From Prorocentrum cordatum (Eukaryota; Sar; Dinophyceae; Prorocentrales; Prorocentraceae): a stretch of DNA of 64,000 bases. The notes under the pieces were generated by a model. That model searched no databases. It saw only the letters and a program-made list of their open reading frames with translations, and was not told the origin of the DNA. Of this stretch, positions 51,625 through 61,848 are shown one piece after another. How positions within the stretch are numbered: the first letter of the stretch is position 1; each line of letters starts with the position of its first letter. The stretch covers positions 420,799-484,798 of the forward strand of contig CAUYUJ010009746.1 of the NCBI GenBank assembly GCA_963575745.1, read 5' to 3'. The position numbers were made by a program, and so were the translations under genes.

Positions 51625-51735
51625 TAGTAGTAGTAGTAGTAGTAGTAGTACAAAGCAGTAGCCGCAGCCGTAGCAGTAGCAGTCCCAGTAGGAGTAGCAG
51701 TATCAGTAGCAGTAGTAGTAGTAGTAGTAGTAGTG

Positions 51736-51781
<46 letters not shown>

Positions 51782-51997
51782 CAGTAGTAGTAGTAGTGGT
51801 AGTCGTCGTCGTGCTAGCCGTGGGCGTAGTTGTAGTATTATTAGTAATATTTGCTGCGTCAGCAGTAACAGACGTAGTAATAGTACAGCAGTGGCAGTCG
51901 TAATCTCCGTCCGATTAGCCGTGTCAGCAGGAGTCGTAGTCGTGACAGGAGGAGTGTGCGGAACGGATGAGGAGTTGCTGGCCCTGCTCCGGGCAAG
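50569..51997 (+). other. Channel intron 1, with repeated splice borders
   Basis: 1429-bp intron with GT at 50569 and AG at 51996-51997. The donor side (TTGCTGCGGGCAAG|GTGTAGGGTCCT) and the acceptor side (CTGCTCCGGGCAAG|GTGCAGAGTCCT) are near-identical over about 33 bp, spanning both exon and intron. Duplicated splice borders are a known feature of many dinoflagellate introns and of introner-type insertions. It contains the GTA array. Confidence 0.7.
50937..51830. repeat. 0.9-kb GTA/GTG/GTC trinucleotide array
   Basis: (GTG)n at the start, then mostly (GTA)n with a (GTC)n block at 51371-51418 and scattered AGT phase slips. It lies wholly within the predicted intron 1. Poly-Val, Ser, Tyr and Thr frames here are not genes. 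Confidence 0.95.
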
Positions 51998-52068
51998 GTG
52001 CAGAGTCCTCTGCAACGACTGGCGCTTTTCTGTCCTCACGACCACCCTCACCCTGTACGGGCTCTTCG
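51998..52068 (+). CDS. Voltage-gated ion channel, S1 exon
   Basis: A 71-bp exon completes the Arg codon and encodes CRVLCNDWRFSVLTTTLTL followed by YGLFG. This gives a hydrophobic S1 helix directly after the 'R..C..L' cytoplasmic helix, as in dinoflagellate cation channels. The donor G|GTGGCG is at 52068/52069 in phase 1. The reading frame is kept on both sides by the chosen splice sites. Confidence 0.75.
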
Positions 52069-52738
52069 GTGGCGATACTCAGCCGCGAGCGATCGCGCAA
52101 CCTTCCAGGGATCCGGGTACGGCCAGCGTCGTGATCAGACAGTGAGCCGCCTTGCCGTGCTCATGGCGCTGATGCTGTTCCTCCATCCCCCAATCCCTGC
52201 GGGCGGGACCCTGCGCAAGTGCGGCCACACTTCATCGGACAGGGCACTCGTCTTTGGGTTCCAACGGCGGGGCTCCGCGCAGCTGCGGCCGCACCCAACC
52301 ACCCAGGGCGACGGCACCGTGGGACCCTACAACATGGGTGGGATCAGTTGCACTGAGGCCACCTCACGTCGCCCAGGGCAGTGGCCGATGATCTCCATGG
52401 GCGACACGCTGCCGCGAGCTACGGCTGGACCCCACCGCACATACGCACCCAAGTCTGTACACCACAGAATCCCTTTGTGCAAGGCCTGTCTGGGTAATGG
52501 TGCGCAGCTGTGCCGCCGGTGCGTGCCCCTCGGAGCTCTCTTGTTCCCCGCTTGCCACAGGGTAGCCATCGAAATCCTGCGGCACCCTGCGGAGCGTGAG
52601 ATCGGCTGGTAATCTATGTCACGCGCTCGCATCCTACGTGACTGCGGCCGACAGAATTGTTCTGCCGCTGTGCGGGGATGTGCACGTAATACGTAGGCTG
52701 CAGCACTCGTCGATGCCAATGGCACGGGGGCTTCCGAG
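52069..52738 (+). other. Channel intron 2
   Basis: 670 bp, GT at 52069 and AG at 52737-52738 (CTTCCGAG|GC). Exon borders again look alike (CTTCGGTGGCGA at the donor, CTTCCGAGGCGACGA at the acceptor). The open frames inside, including a 204-aa plus ORF ending at 52612, have no recognisable motif and are taken as intronic. Confidence 0.65.
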
Positions 52739-52890
52739 GCGACGACACGCGCCGCGCCTTCACGAGCAAACACTCCGACACCGTGTTCGACGTGCTCACC
52801 ACGCTCGCGCTGACTGTCTTCACCGTGGAGATCGTCGCGTCCTCGCTCGGGCAGGATGGCTACTTCCTGGGCTTCTTCTTCTGGCTCGAC
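52739..52890 (+). CDS. Voltage-gated ion channel, S2-S3 exon
   Basis: Joined to the previous exon it reads GDDTRRAFTSKHSDTVFDVL, then TTLALTVFTVEIVASSLG and QDGYFLGFFFWLD. This is an S1-S2 loop, an S2 helix carrying the typical acidic residue (VEI), and the start of S3 ending in the conserved Asp. 'FD.L....F.VEI..SS....Y..SFFF.LD' is the usual signature of dinoflagellate voltage-gated cation channels (Ion_trans family). The likely donor is GAC|GTCGG at 52890/52891. The remaining S3, S4 sensor, pore and further domains were not found in the window and may lie beyond long introns or outside it. Confidence 0.75.
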
Positions 52891-53994
52891 GTCGGACATC
52901 GGGAGGAGGACGAGGAGGCGGTGGCGTCAGTGGTGGCCGAGGAGAAGGGGGGAGAAGGAGGGGCGGAGGAGAGGGGGGGGAGAGCAGGAGCAGGAGCAGG
53001 AGGGCACCTTGTCGGGTGCCGGGGCTGCGGATCAGCAGGATGGGGGCGGGGCAGAGGGAGGTGACGTCGGCGTGCACCTGGCGGCTCCGCGAGGCCCGGC
53101 ACGGCGACGCCGGGGCCCGTGCGACGCGCGGGCGAAGGTTCCCGCGACGCGCCTCCACGCCGGGAGGCGCCCCTCTCGGGAGGCGCGAGCGGACCCGTCA
53201 CCGAGCCTGGCCAGTGCAGTGCTTGGCCAATAGGCCCAGGATTCGAAGGAGGCAAGCTGCACAAGCAGGCGTCAACTCTCGGAGGGCCGCGCGGATTCCG
53301 TGGAGCTGCGCCGGGCCCCGCCCCAGGGCGGAGCCTCCCGCGTCGGCCCTGGCGCCACGAAGGCCGCGCGGCCTGTCGAAAGCGTATCTTGAAGGCCAAG
53401 ACGCCGAAAGAGAGACCGCTTCGGGCTCAGGAGGGCTCTGGTTTTCGGGCCGCTCCGGAGGTCTGGGTCGTACAACCTGTCCGAGGCCGAGACGTGCCGT
53501 GGCCAGGAAAGCCTGTTCGTTCCCGGCAGCACGACAGCTGTGTGCAGCTCTTCTTCGTCCAAGGATGGGCCTGGCCAGGGTCGTGGAGGTGGTCGGTGAA
53601 CGCCTGCTGGCGGCCTCGGCGCCCCTCTTGGGGCGGGAGGCTCGACATTCGACGGAGAAGCCCCACGTGCCGCCTCGCTTGTCCCGGGCAGGCCGGCGGA
53701 AGGGGGGCGAGGAGGGGAGAGGCAGGCAGACGAGGGGAGAAAAGCAGCCGGCGGGAGGGGACGAGGAGGTGGTCGGTGAACGCCGCAGCGAGCCCTCCAG
53801 CCCGTGGGCGCCCTGGCCCGAGCCTCCTCCCCGGCCGCGGGCCGCGCCGATCGCGCCGGGCGCTGCGCGCGGCCCACCGCCCCCGGAGCCGGGCGCGGTG
53901 GCCTGGAGGGCGCCGGCTGCGCACCTCCTGCAGTCAGAGACTCCGGGCAGGGTCCGGGTCGAGACAGATGCCGATACCTCTGGGCCTCCTACTT
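52891..53994. other. GC-rich region after the S3 exon, probably intron
   Basis: Open frames are Arg/Pro/Gly-rich. The 20-mer GGAGGTGGTCGGTGAACGCC occurs at about 53586 and again at about 53766, with GAGG-rich sequence between, another local duplication. An Ala/Arg-rich frame near 53810 was considered as a voltage sensor and not accepted. No exon is called. Confidence 0.5.
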
Positions 53995-54201
53995 GGACGC
54001 CCGAAATGGGTGCGGAAAGAATGGGGACAATGCCCAACAGCAGTTCCTGTTCATTCTGAGCAGGACTCGCTGTCGGTGTCGCCGCGGCCTGTGTTCATTT
54101 GAGACAGAAGGCCGCCTGCCCAACAGCGGCAGCTGTTCGTTTGGGACAACATTTGTTGTTGGGCATTGTACCCATTCTTTCCGTGCCCATTTCGGGCGTC
54201 C
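53995..54201. mobile_element. Foldback element with GGACGCCCGAAATGGG ends
   Basis: Long terminal inverted repeats of about 45 bp: left GGACGCCCGAAATGGGTGCG then GAAAGAATGGGGACAATG, right the complement ending CCCATTTCGGGCGTCC. Arms match at nearly every position. The interior has a second pair of partly inverted segments. No ORF. No obvious target duplication. Confidence 0.85.
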
Positions 54202-54213
54202 AAATCCGAGGTG

Positions 54214-54330
54214 GGGTCGGAGGATCGCACCGCATCGGCGATGCGGCTCGATGGGGAGCCCGACTTTCTCCACGCGGGCGTCGCCGATGCGCCGCCGATG
54301 CATCGCCGGTGCGGCGCGATCCTCCGACCC
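54214..54330. mobile_element. Second foldback, GGGTCGGAGGATCGC ends
   Basis: Left arm GGGTCGGAGGATCGCACCGC then ATCGGCGATGCGG, right arm CCGATGCATCGCC then GGTGCGGCGCGATCCTCCGACCC. It directly abuts the previous foldback, so two elements or a compound insertion are present. Confidence 0.7.
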
Positions 54331-54614
54331 ATCTACTCGGGCCCCATCTATAGGAGGCCTCTAAAAATACCACGGCTCGTCCCGGAGGGCCCTCGTCGCC
54401 ACGGCTGGATTCTCCCCTGAAGTTATTGTCAGGAGGCACCCCGGGAGAGGTCCGCGGAGCAGCAGTACCGGTACCTCTTTGTACCTCCCTGTAGGGGGGG
54501 AAGGGCTCGGGGGGGGGCATCCAGACACCCAGCTGTCCACAGTCCACGCGCATCATAAGGACGCGCGTCCTTCCCAAGGGTACCCTTGCTGCCTTGCCTC
54601 CTCGGTCCATCCTT

Positions 54615-54795
54615 GGCCCCTTTCGTTCCTGGAGGCCATCTTGGGTCGTCTTGGAGGCCTCTTGGGGGCCTCTTGGGCCGTCTTGTGCCATCTTCGAGCC
54701 ATCCTGGTCCGTCTTGATGGCCTCCTGGCCCGTCTGACGCTGTCGGAAGCCGTCTTGAGGGCCTCTCTGGGCCGACTTGGAGCCTTCTTGGGTTG
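54615..54795. repeat. Degenerate GGGCCNTCTTGG repeat array 2
   Basis: Same unit type as 49300-49850: CATCTTGGGTCGTCTTGGAG, GGCCTCTTGGGCCGTCTTG and variants. Confidence 0.8.
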
Positions 54796-55412
54796 GCCGC
54801 GCTCCGCCCGAGAAGCTTCGAGATGGGCGCCCAAGGGCCACGTCCTTCTACGATCCATCTCCCATTCCCATGGCTTCTCTCATACCTCTCGTCTTGCTTG
54901 CCATCAAGGGATTAGTTGTGGGATTCCTCGCTACGTCGCCGACGTTATCCTAAGAGTAGGGTTCTCAGCTTATTACCTCATGGTCAAGCCCTGCACCCTT
55001 ACTTTTCACTTTGTGATGGGCGCCCAAGGCCTTTGCGCATCCTCGTCGCGCGTCCTTGCGATGTGCGGGCTGCCTGCCTGCTCTTCGCCGAGGTGGGGCC
55101 TGGGCGACCCCCCCCCTCCCTGCCCGGGGGCGTGCGGCGGTCACGCCACCCCAGGGGGCGAATCGCCGATCTGTCCGCGACGGATCGCCGAGTCCAGGTC
55201 GATGCCTCCCCCCCCCTCCTCCTCCACTTTCGTCCGCCCGAGAAGTTTGCATACTATATCCATAAGCCCTGGGGGGTGGGCGAAGGTCTTGGTCGTGGGC
55301 GTGGTCTACGAAACTCCCTCCCGGGGGCGCAGTTGTCTGTATGCACGTGGCCCCGCGCGGTGGAATCTGACTCGGGCGGGGCGGGTGCGGCATACAAAAA
55401 AAACTTGAGGAT

Positions 55413-55668
55413 TTCGCTCCCCCTCAGCGCTGGTTTCGGTACGGGCCCGTAGTGCCTCGCGTCAGGTCCTTCCGTGGACCTTCCTCTGGCGTTCCTTGCG
55501 CACCCGGGCGCAGCCGAGGCCCACGAGGGGCGCTTCCCCCCCCCCACACCCTGTTTCGCTCCCCCTCAACGCTGGCGATCGGCAGGGGCCCACAGTTCCT
55601 TGCGTCAGGTCCTTCCGTGGATCTTCCTCTCGCGTGCCTCGTGCCCCTGGGCGCAGCCGGGGCTTAAG
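55413..55668. repeat. 142-bp tandem duplication
   Basis: Copies starting at 55413 and 55555 share TTCGCTCCCCCTCARCGCTGG, GTCAGGTCCTTCCGTGGA, CTTCCTCT and GGGCGCAGCCG. The second copy is cut short. They differ by substitutions and a C-run length change. Confidence 0.85.
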
Positions 55669-55969
55669 AGGTACAGGGCTCCTGGTCGAGGGGGCGCCTT
55701 TGTGACAGCACTCTCGCTGTGCACACCTGCGCCGGTCCAGGCCAGGCCGATCTTGGGCCCAGGAGCGGGGCGATGGATTGGCGGCACGCAGAAAGGGAGG
55801 GGCGGGGGCGAGAGGGGGAGCTTCAGAGGAAGCAGGTGGCTTCTCGGCAGGGATCAGGGATCGGTGGCTTCCGCGGGGGCTGCTCGGAAGCAGGAGGCCT
55901 GTTCGGGGAGCTCCCTGCCTGGTATGACACCCCCCATCGCCCCTTTATCCCCCCTCTTGCGTTCCATCA

Positions 55970-56287
55970 GTCTGTGTGTGTGTGGTGTGTGTGTGTGTGT
56001 GTGTGCGTGAGTGTGGTGTGTGGTGTGTGTGTGTGTGTGTGAGGAGTGTGTGTGTGTGAGAGAGAGGAGAGTGTGTGTGTGATAGGGGGTGGGGGGGGTG
56101 CTGTGTGTGTGTGTGTGTGTGTGTGGGGGCTGTGTGTGTGCGTGTGTACGTGTGTGTGTGTGTGTGTGTGTTGGTCTGTGTGTGTTTGTGTTTGTGTTTG
56201 TGTTTGTGTTTGTGTTTGTGTTTGTGTGTGTGTGTGCGGCTGTGCATGTGGGGGTGGACTGTGTGTGCGTGTATGTATGTGTGTGTC
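55970..56287. repeat. GT / GTTTGT microsatellite
   Basis: Imperfect (GT)n with GAGAGA and GGGG interruptions and a (GTTTGT)n core near 56180-56228. Confidence 0.95.
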
Positions 56288-56957
56288 GCACACCCAGAGA
56301 TCCGATGTTCCGATGTTCCCTATACCATGTCCCAGAAGTCTGAGCCGTTTTTTTCTTTTAGATTCGGGCAAGTGTATTTGCATGGCGTTCGCCCCCCCCC
56401 CTCCCAACCCCCTCGCCCCTCTTCAGATGAACACTGGCGTGCAAATGGCTTTTGACTTGCGTGGTTTCCGCACGCGCATATCGTTTGCGGCTTACTTCAG
56501 GTTCAAGCCCCCCCCCGTCCATGCAAGTAAATTTTCCGGAATCTACAAAAACAGGCTCTCCCGTCCCTTCCCCCAGAGCAGGCTTTTCATCCAGAGACGT
56601 CGTTTGACGGTTCCGGAGCCCGGCGAGGGCCTCCAGAGGCAGAGGAAGGCGAAGGCGCTCCGTCCCGAGGTCTCCAATGCGTTGGGCATCTGGGCACAGC
56701 GACCTCTCGATGGCCTGGCCTCAGGCTGGTTGCAGGCGTGCGCGGCTGGCGCCCTCCTGCGGGGGAGGGAGTGCGATGCCCGAGGGCGGGGGCGGCGCGG
56801 GGAGCGGCTGCGACGACGCGCCGCTGCCGGGCCTCGTGCTCGGGGGGCCTCGGCCGCCACAGCAGCATCATGGGCAACGCTCGGGGGGGATCTGCCCAGG
56901 GGGGAATGTATCGTGCGCCAGGGGGGGACAGGCGTAGGGGGCACGGCTTTTTCCGAC

Positions 56958-57039
56958 ATGCATAAATTCATTCATACATTAATTATGTATTCAAAATTCT
57001 ATATTTTTGAAAATCCCATGTGTTTAAAACTGCCCTGTA
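56958..57039. mobile_element. MITE, Tc1/mariner-like, truncated copy C
   Basis: It contains CATGCATAAATTCATTCATA, ATGTATTCAAAAT and the right end AAAACTGCCCTGTA of the family at 5340-5518 and 62509-62675. The left terminal repeat is missing. Confidence 0.65.
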
Positions 57040-58015
57040 GGGGGCACGGTTTTCTCCGAGTTCAGGTCAGAGGTGGTCGGGCGTTCTCTGTTCTCGGCGG
57101 CGCTTCAGCCTTCGGGGTGCGTTCCAACAGCTGCGCCTCGCCGAGGGCGCTCTGGGGGTACCCGGATCGTTTCAAATTCAGGAGGGAAAGAAACACAACA
57201 CAATGAATCGTCGATTCCCCAGAAAATATGCGAAAATATGGGAAGTGGGGGGGAGACAAACACCCAGAAAATAGGAGAAAACATGGGGAATCTGGTTATC
57301 TGTGTGTGTATTTATTTGTGTGCCCCAGGGCCTCTTCACAAATGGCCGCCCGAGGCCCGAGGCCCGGCAACCGCCAATGGGGATGCGCTCTCAGGGGGGA
57401 AGGCATCCGGCCTGCCCGCCCACGCCTCGCCGACGGAGGCACGACGGCCCGCCCTGCCCAGGGACGCGCGGTCTCGCCATGGGGGGCCTGCCGCCGGTCT
57501 GCGTGCGCACCGCGTGCTGCCGGTTTCGGCTCCGTGCTTTTCCCTCCCTGGGCCAGTCTTCCCCCCCCCCAGCGTTGCCCCTCGCAGCAGCCGCAGCGGC
57601 CGTCGCAGAAGTCGCTGCCCGCCCTGCTGAGGACGTTCGAGGCCGAGGTGGGCTGGCCGCTGCTTTCGCGAGGAGGACCCCCACGGTGCTCGCGTCCGCA
57701 TCGGAGGTTCTCGGAGGTTCTTCCAGCCTCGAGATGCTTTGCAGCAGCTGCGCTTCGCGGAGGGTCTTCCTGGAGTTTCCGGATCGTCCCGGATTGCCGC
57801 CAGCGGCCCGAGTTTTGAGGTCCAACCCTCGCCCCCACTTCGCGTCGCGAAAAAGTGACGACGGACGGCTCTTGATGGTTTGTAGCATGCAGGGCCCTCT
57901 CGCCGGGCCCCGGGACCACCATGAACGGCTCAGGCTGTGAGCCCGGTTCCGCGGCAGCGGTCTAGCTTCCTGGGGGTCCGCGATGCCAAAAGCTCACGAC
58001 GTCGGAGGTATGGGG
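57040..58015. other. Spacer, no recognised gene
   Basis: A stretch at 57180-57300 has repeated AAAATATG and GGGGGGAGACAAACACCCAG words, similar to a segment at 50770-50890 (CCGGCGACTG..., GAAAATATGCG, GTGGGGGGGAAGACCAAAC), which suggests a dispersed repeat. The rest is GC-rich with no gene. Confidence 0.45.
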
Positions 58016-58017
58016 AG

Positions 58018-58850
58018 GACATGAAGAACAATGAAGAGGAGGACGATGATGACGAGGAGTGGGGACGGAGGGAGAGGAGGAGGGATGGAGGGGGGCGGCA
58101 TCAGACGGGGAGACGGGAGGAGGTAGGAGGACGGCAAGGGGGGAGGAGCGACGAAGGTGACGGTGGTGATAGTGATGGTAATGGTGATGGTGGGGGTGAG
58201 TGTGAGGGTCATGACAGTGAGAATGACAAGGAGGAAGCGGAGGAGTAGGCTCCCGTCTTCCTCCTCCCACGCCCTTTTTCGCCTCCCTTCTCCTTATGCT
58301 GCTGCACCTGCTCCTCCTCCTCCTCCTCCTCCTCCTGATCTTTGCTCGTTCACCTTCTTTGAAGAAGGAGTGGGGAGGGCGAGAGAGGAGGGGGAGGAGG
58401 AGGAGGAGGAGGAGGAGGAGGAGGAGGAGGAAGAGGAGGAGGAGGAGGAGTGAAGAGGAGGAGAAGAGGATTGGAGGAACAGGAGGAAGAGCTACCAGTT
58501 ATGGGAACAGCAGAGGAATGAGGACGAGGAGTAGGACGATGCTGATGCCTGTTATGATGGTGGTGATGATGATGCTGATGCTAATGCTGATGCTGATGAG
58601 AGTGATGTGGCGGATGAGGATGACGATGCTGCTGCCCTGGATGGTATTTGGATGATGAGCGTGAGGAGGAGGAGGAGGAGGAGGAGGAGTTGGAGCTGGA
58701 GGGGGAAATGGGAGTAGGAAACAGAGTGGAATGATGACACTTCTGGTGATGATGCTACTTGCTACTGCTGATGATGCTGACGATCACGACCACTGTGATG
58801 ATTTGATGATGCTGATGATGCTGATGATGCTGTCGACGATAAGTTTGCTA
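58018..58850. repeat. Purine-rich and GAT microsatellites
   Basis: AGG triplets at 58020-58160 and 58390-58480, TCC at 58310-58340, GATGCTGATG words at 58545-58640 and 58760-58840. ORFs here are repeat translations. Confidence 0.85.
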
Positions 58851-59119
58851 CAACGTAGTGATGTCTGTGTCGTTGCTTGTGGTGGGTTGTGATGCTGAAG
58901 AAGCGAAGGAGTGAGGGAGGGGGGAAGGAGATGCAGAGGGATGTCTTCTTGAGAACAGTTTTTTTTTGGGGGGGGGGGCGATCAACAACAAGCTGATACC
59001 TTTTCCTGTGCATCCAGAGGTTCCCAGAGGTCCCCCTTCCCATGAGGCATCTGGAGGTCCCTGGATTTTCGTGGCCCCAGATACCCCCGCTATCCCATGG
59101 GGACAGACAGATAAAACAA

Positions 59120-60440
59120 CCTCGAACCTGGAACCTCGATCCCGGAACCTCGAGCCTCGGATCTCCAACATCGAGCCTCGATCCTGGAACCTTGAAGCTC
59201 GATCCGCGGACCTCGGACACCCTCCTCCCTCAAACCTCGAACAGAGATCCTCAATCCTCGAGTCTTGATCCTGGGTCCTCCGAACTGTCCGACCGCCCAA
59301 CATCGACCCAAATTCTCGGTGTGCCTCCTCCCTGGATCAGCGACCCTGGAACCTTGATCCTCGATCCTCGAACCACGGCCCTCGGTTTTCGATCCTCATC
59401 CCTCGATCCTCGACGCTCCATACTCGACCCTCGATTCTGATCATCGATCCTCGATCATCTGAACTCATCCTCAATCGTCGACCTGCGATCCTGGAGCATG
59501 GATCCTCGAACCTCCTCCCTCGAGTATGGATCATCGACCCTCGATCCTGGATCCTCGAACCTCGATCCTCGACACTCTTATCTCGACGCCCCTCCTCCCT
59601 CGAACCTCGAACAATCCTCCATCCTCGAACATATACCGGCGAACCTCGAACCCGCTTCTCCCCCAAGCCTCGTTCCTCGAACCTCGACTGTCGAACCTCA
59701 AGCTCCCTCCTCCCTCGTTCTCGATCCACGAAGCTCGAAATCCTCAACCCTCGATCCTAGAACCTCGATCCTCGGTTCTCGATCCTCGACCCTTGACTCT
59801 CACTTGTCGATCCGTGACCCTGCAGCATCGATCCTCGAACCTCGATCATAGATCCTCGAACCTCGCCCATCGACCCTCGATCCTGCATCTTCCATCATCG
59901 ACCCTCCAACCTCGAGCCCCCTCCTCCCTCGAACCTCGAGCATGGATCCTTCAGTTTCGATCCTCGATCCTCCAACGCTCTCCTCCCTTGAGCCTCACGT
60001 CTCTATCCTCGAACCTCGATCTCCTCGAACATCTAACGACCTCCTGCCTCGAACCTCGAGCCCCTCCTCCCTCGATCCTCGACCCTCGAGCTCCCTCCTG
60101 CCTCCATCCACGAACCTCGAGATCCTCGAACCTCGACGCTCGAGCGTCGAGGTTCGAGGGTTTTTTTCGATCCTGGCTCGAAAATATTATCGTTTCTCGA
60201 GCCTCCATCCTGGGACTCCGAACCTCGATCCTATAAGTCATCGATCCTCGAACCCTGATGATCGACTGTCGATCCCCGGCCGCCGAGCCCCGAGCTCCGA
60301 TCCCTGAATTCTCTAGCTTTGAGCCTCGATCCTCGAGCCTCGTGAGCCTCTACCCTCGAACCTCGACCGAACCTCGATCGTCCAGCCGCGATCCTCGATC
60401 GTCGAACCTCGATCCCCGAACCTCCGAACCTCGATGCTGA
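59120..60440. repeat. TCGATCCTCGAACC minisatellite, block 1
   Basis: About 1.3 kb of degenerate 7-8 bp units, CCTCGAA and TCCTCGA, usually alternating so that TCGATCCTCGAACC recurs. CCTCCTCCCTCGA insertions punctuate the block. TCGA is self-complementary, so both strands look alike. Further blocks follow at 60600-61150 and 61515-61715. Confidence 0.95.
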
Positions 60441-60600
60441 GATGCGTTCAGGCAGGGCGTCGCCTGCGGCGCGTCCTCGCCTCTGGCGGCAGCCGTCGGA
60501 AAGCCGGCGGCAGCCCGCGGAGCTGCAACGGCAGCGGGCCGGCGGAGTGCGGCGGAAGTAAAACGGAGGCGTCAACGTGTTTTAGACATTTACTCCCGAG
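60441..60600. repeat. GC-rich insert within minisatellite, copy 1
   Basis: It begins GCGTCGCCTGCGGCG and ends GGCGGAAGTAAAACGGAGGC then GTCAACGTG. A related insert at 60795-60925 has CGCCTGCGGCGGAAGG and GGCGGAAGTGGAACGCAGAC, so the same module is present twice in the array. Confidence 0.6.
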
Positions 60601-61150
60601 TCCTCGATCCGCGATCCGTTAACCTTGATTCCGATCCTCGAAGCTCGATCTTTGATCTTCGATCGTCGAATCTCGGTTCGAATCTCGATCCCCGAACCCC
60701 GATCCTCGACCCCAAAACCTCGACCCTCGAACCCCGATCCTCGAGCATCTGTCTTCGAACCCCGACCCTCGAACATCGGATCTCGATCCTGTCGTCTGCG
60801 ACGCACCTCGCCTGCGGCGGAAGGCCCGCGCATGCTTAGCGGTAGGAAGACGGCGGCGGGTCCGCTGGTGGACGCCAGCGGAGGGCCCGCGGAAGGCGGC
60901 GGAAGTGGAACGCAGACGTTCCGGAGTCGTTACCCGAGCCTCGATCCACGATTCCCGATTCTCGACCCTCGCACCTCGACCCCCGATCTCCATTTCGATC
61001 CCCGGACCTCGGTTTCCTGATCCTTGACCCCCGATCCCCGAACCTCGACCCCGGATCCTCGAAGCTCGACTCCGGACCCTTGGCCCTGGAACCCCGATCC
61101 CCGATCCTCGATCCCCGATCCCCCGACCCCCGATCTGGAATCTCGAATCG
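60601..61150. repeat. TCGATCCTCGAACC minisatellite, block 2
   Basis: Same unit as block 1 with more CCCCGA variants, interrupted by the second GC-rich insert at 60795-60925. Confidence 0.9.
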
Positions 61151-61282
61151 GCACCTCCAAGCCAGCCATACTTCTACGATGTGGGCGTCGACCCCCCTGG
61201 GCCGCGCGCTTAGAAATCTTGCAGTCCATGCTCGGTTGCGGGCGTTTTCTGGCCGTACCGGCGGGGCAACGATACCTTCTAA

Positions 61283-61433
61283 TGTTGAGTCGGGCATGTC
61301 CCTCTGCAGGAAGAATGTTCAAAACATAGTCAAAAAATAGCCTGGGACGAGTTGTCGACCATTTTGCAGATGTTTTGGTTATGTTCGGTTTTTCTTCCAA
61401 GCTCCGCCGGTAGGGGGACATGCCCGACCTAAC
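61283..61433. mobile_element. MITE-like element, family 1, copy 2
   Basis: Ends GTTGAGTCGGGCATGTCCCT and AGGGGGACATGCCCGACCTAAC form about 27-bp inverted repeats that match family 1 at 2396-2589. It shares the internal TTCAAAACATAGTCAAAAAA and TTGTCGACCATT-like words. Non-coding. Confidence 0.8.
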
Positions 61434-61514
61434 TATACTATGTTTGTGCTATATGCTCGGCTTGGACGTGCGCCCCCCAGTTGGGGGGGCGTAGTACCAG
61501 CAGGTCCTCCTGCG

Positions 61515-61715
61515 CCCCATCGAAGCTCGACCCTCGATCGTCGAGCCTGGACGACCTTTGGTTTTCGATCCTCAACCCTCGATCCTCGACGCTCGATCCC
61601 CGAGCCTCGATCCTCAATCCTCGATCCTCTAAACTTGTCCTCAATCGTTGACCTGCGATCCTGGAGCATCGATCCTCGAACCTCCGCCCTCGATCATGGA
61701 TCATTGACCCCCCGC
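61515..61715. repeat. TCGATCCTCGAACC minisatellite, block 3
   Basis: Same unit as blocks 1 and 2, ending just before the candidate exon at 61718. Confidence 0.9.
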
Positions 61716-61717
61716 GT

Positions 61718-61848
61718 GCCGCGAGGTGGAGGAACTCCTCGCGAGGCAGCACCACGAGCTCCGCGGGCGGCTGCGCGCCCTCGTCGCCAGCGCCGCGGGC
61801 GACCAGGCCTCCGAGGCCGCTCGCTCGTCGTCGGGTTCTCTCCGTCGT
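61718..61848 (+). CDS. Candidate exon with helical repeat, unrecognised
   Basis: The plus frame reads REVEELLARQHHELRGRLRA, then LVASAAGDQASEAARSSSG, an amphipathic helix with strong coding-like composition. 'LL.RQH.EL...L..L' helices are common near the N-termini of dinoflagellate ion channels and EF-hand proteins, but this alone does not identify the gene. CGTGCCGCGAG|GTGG could be an acceptor and TCGTCGG|GTTCTC a donor. Downstream sequence turns into CGT repeats. Confidence 0.35.

Noticed and set aside
50930-52051. Poly-Tyr, poly-Leu/Thr and poly-Val/Ser ORFs
   Set aside because: Products of the GTA/GTG/GTC array inside the predicted channel intron.
53804-53900. S4 voltage-sensor exon for the ion channel
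   Set aside because: The Ala/Arg-rich frame lacks the regular Arg every third residue with hydrophobic residues between, and no good splice sites surround it.
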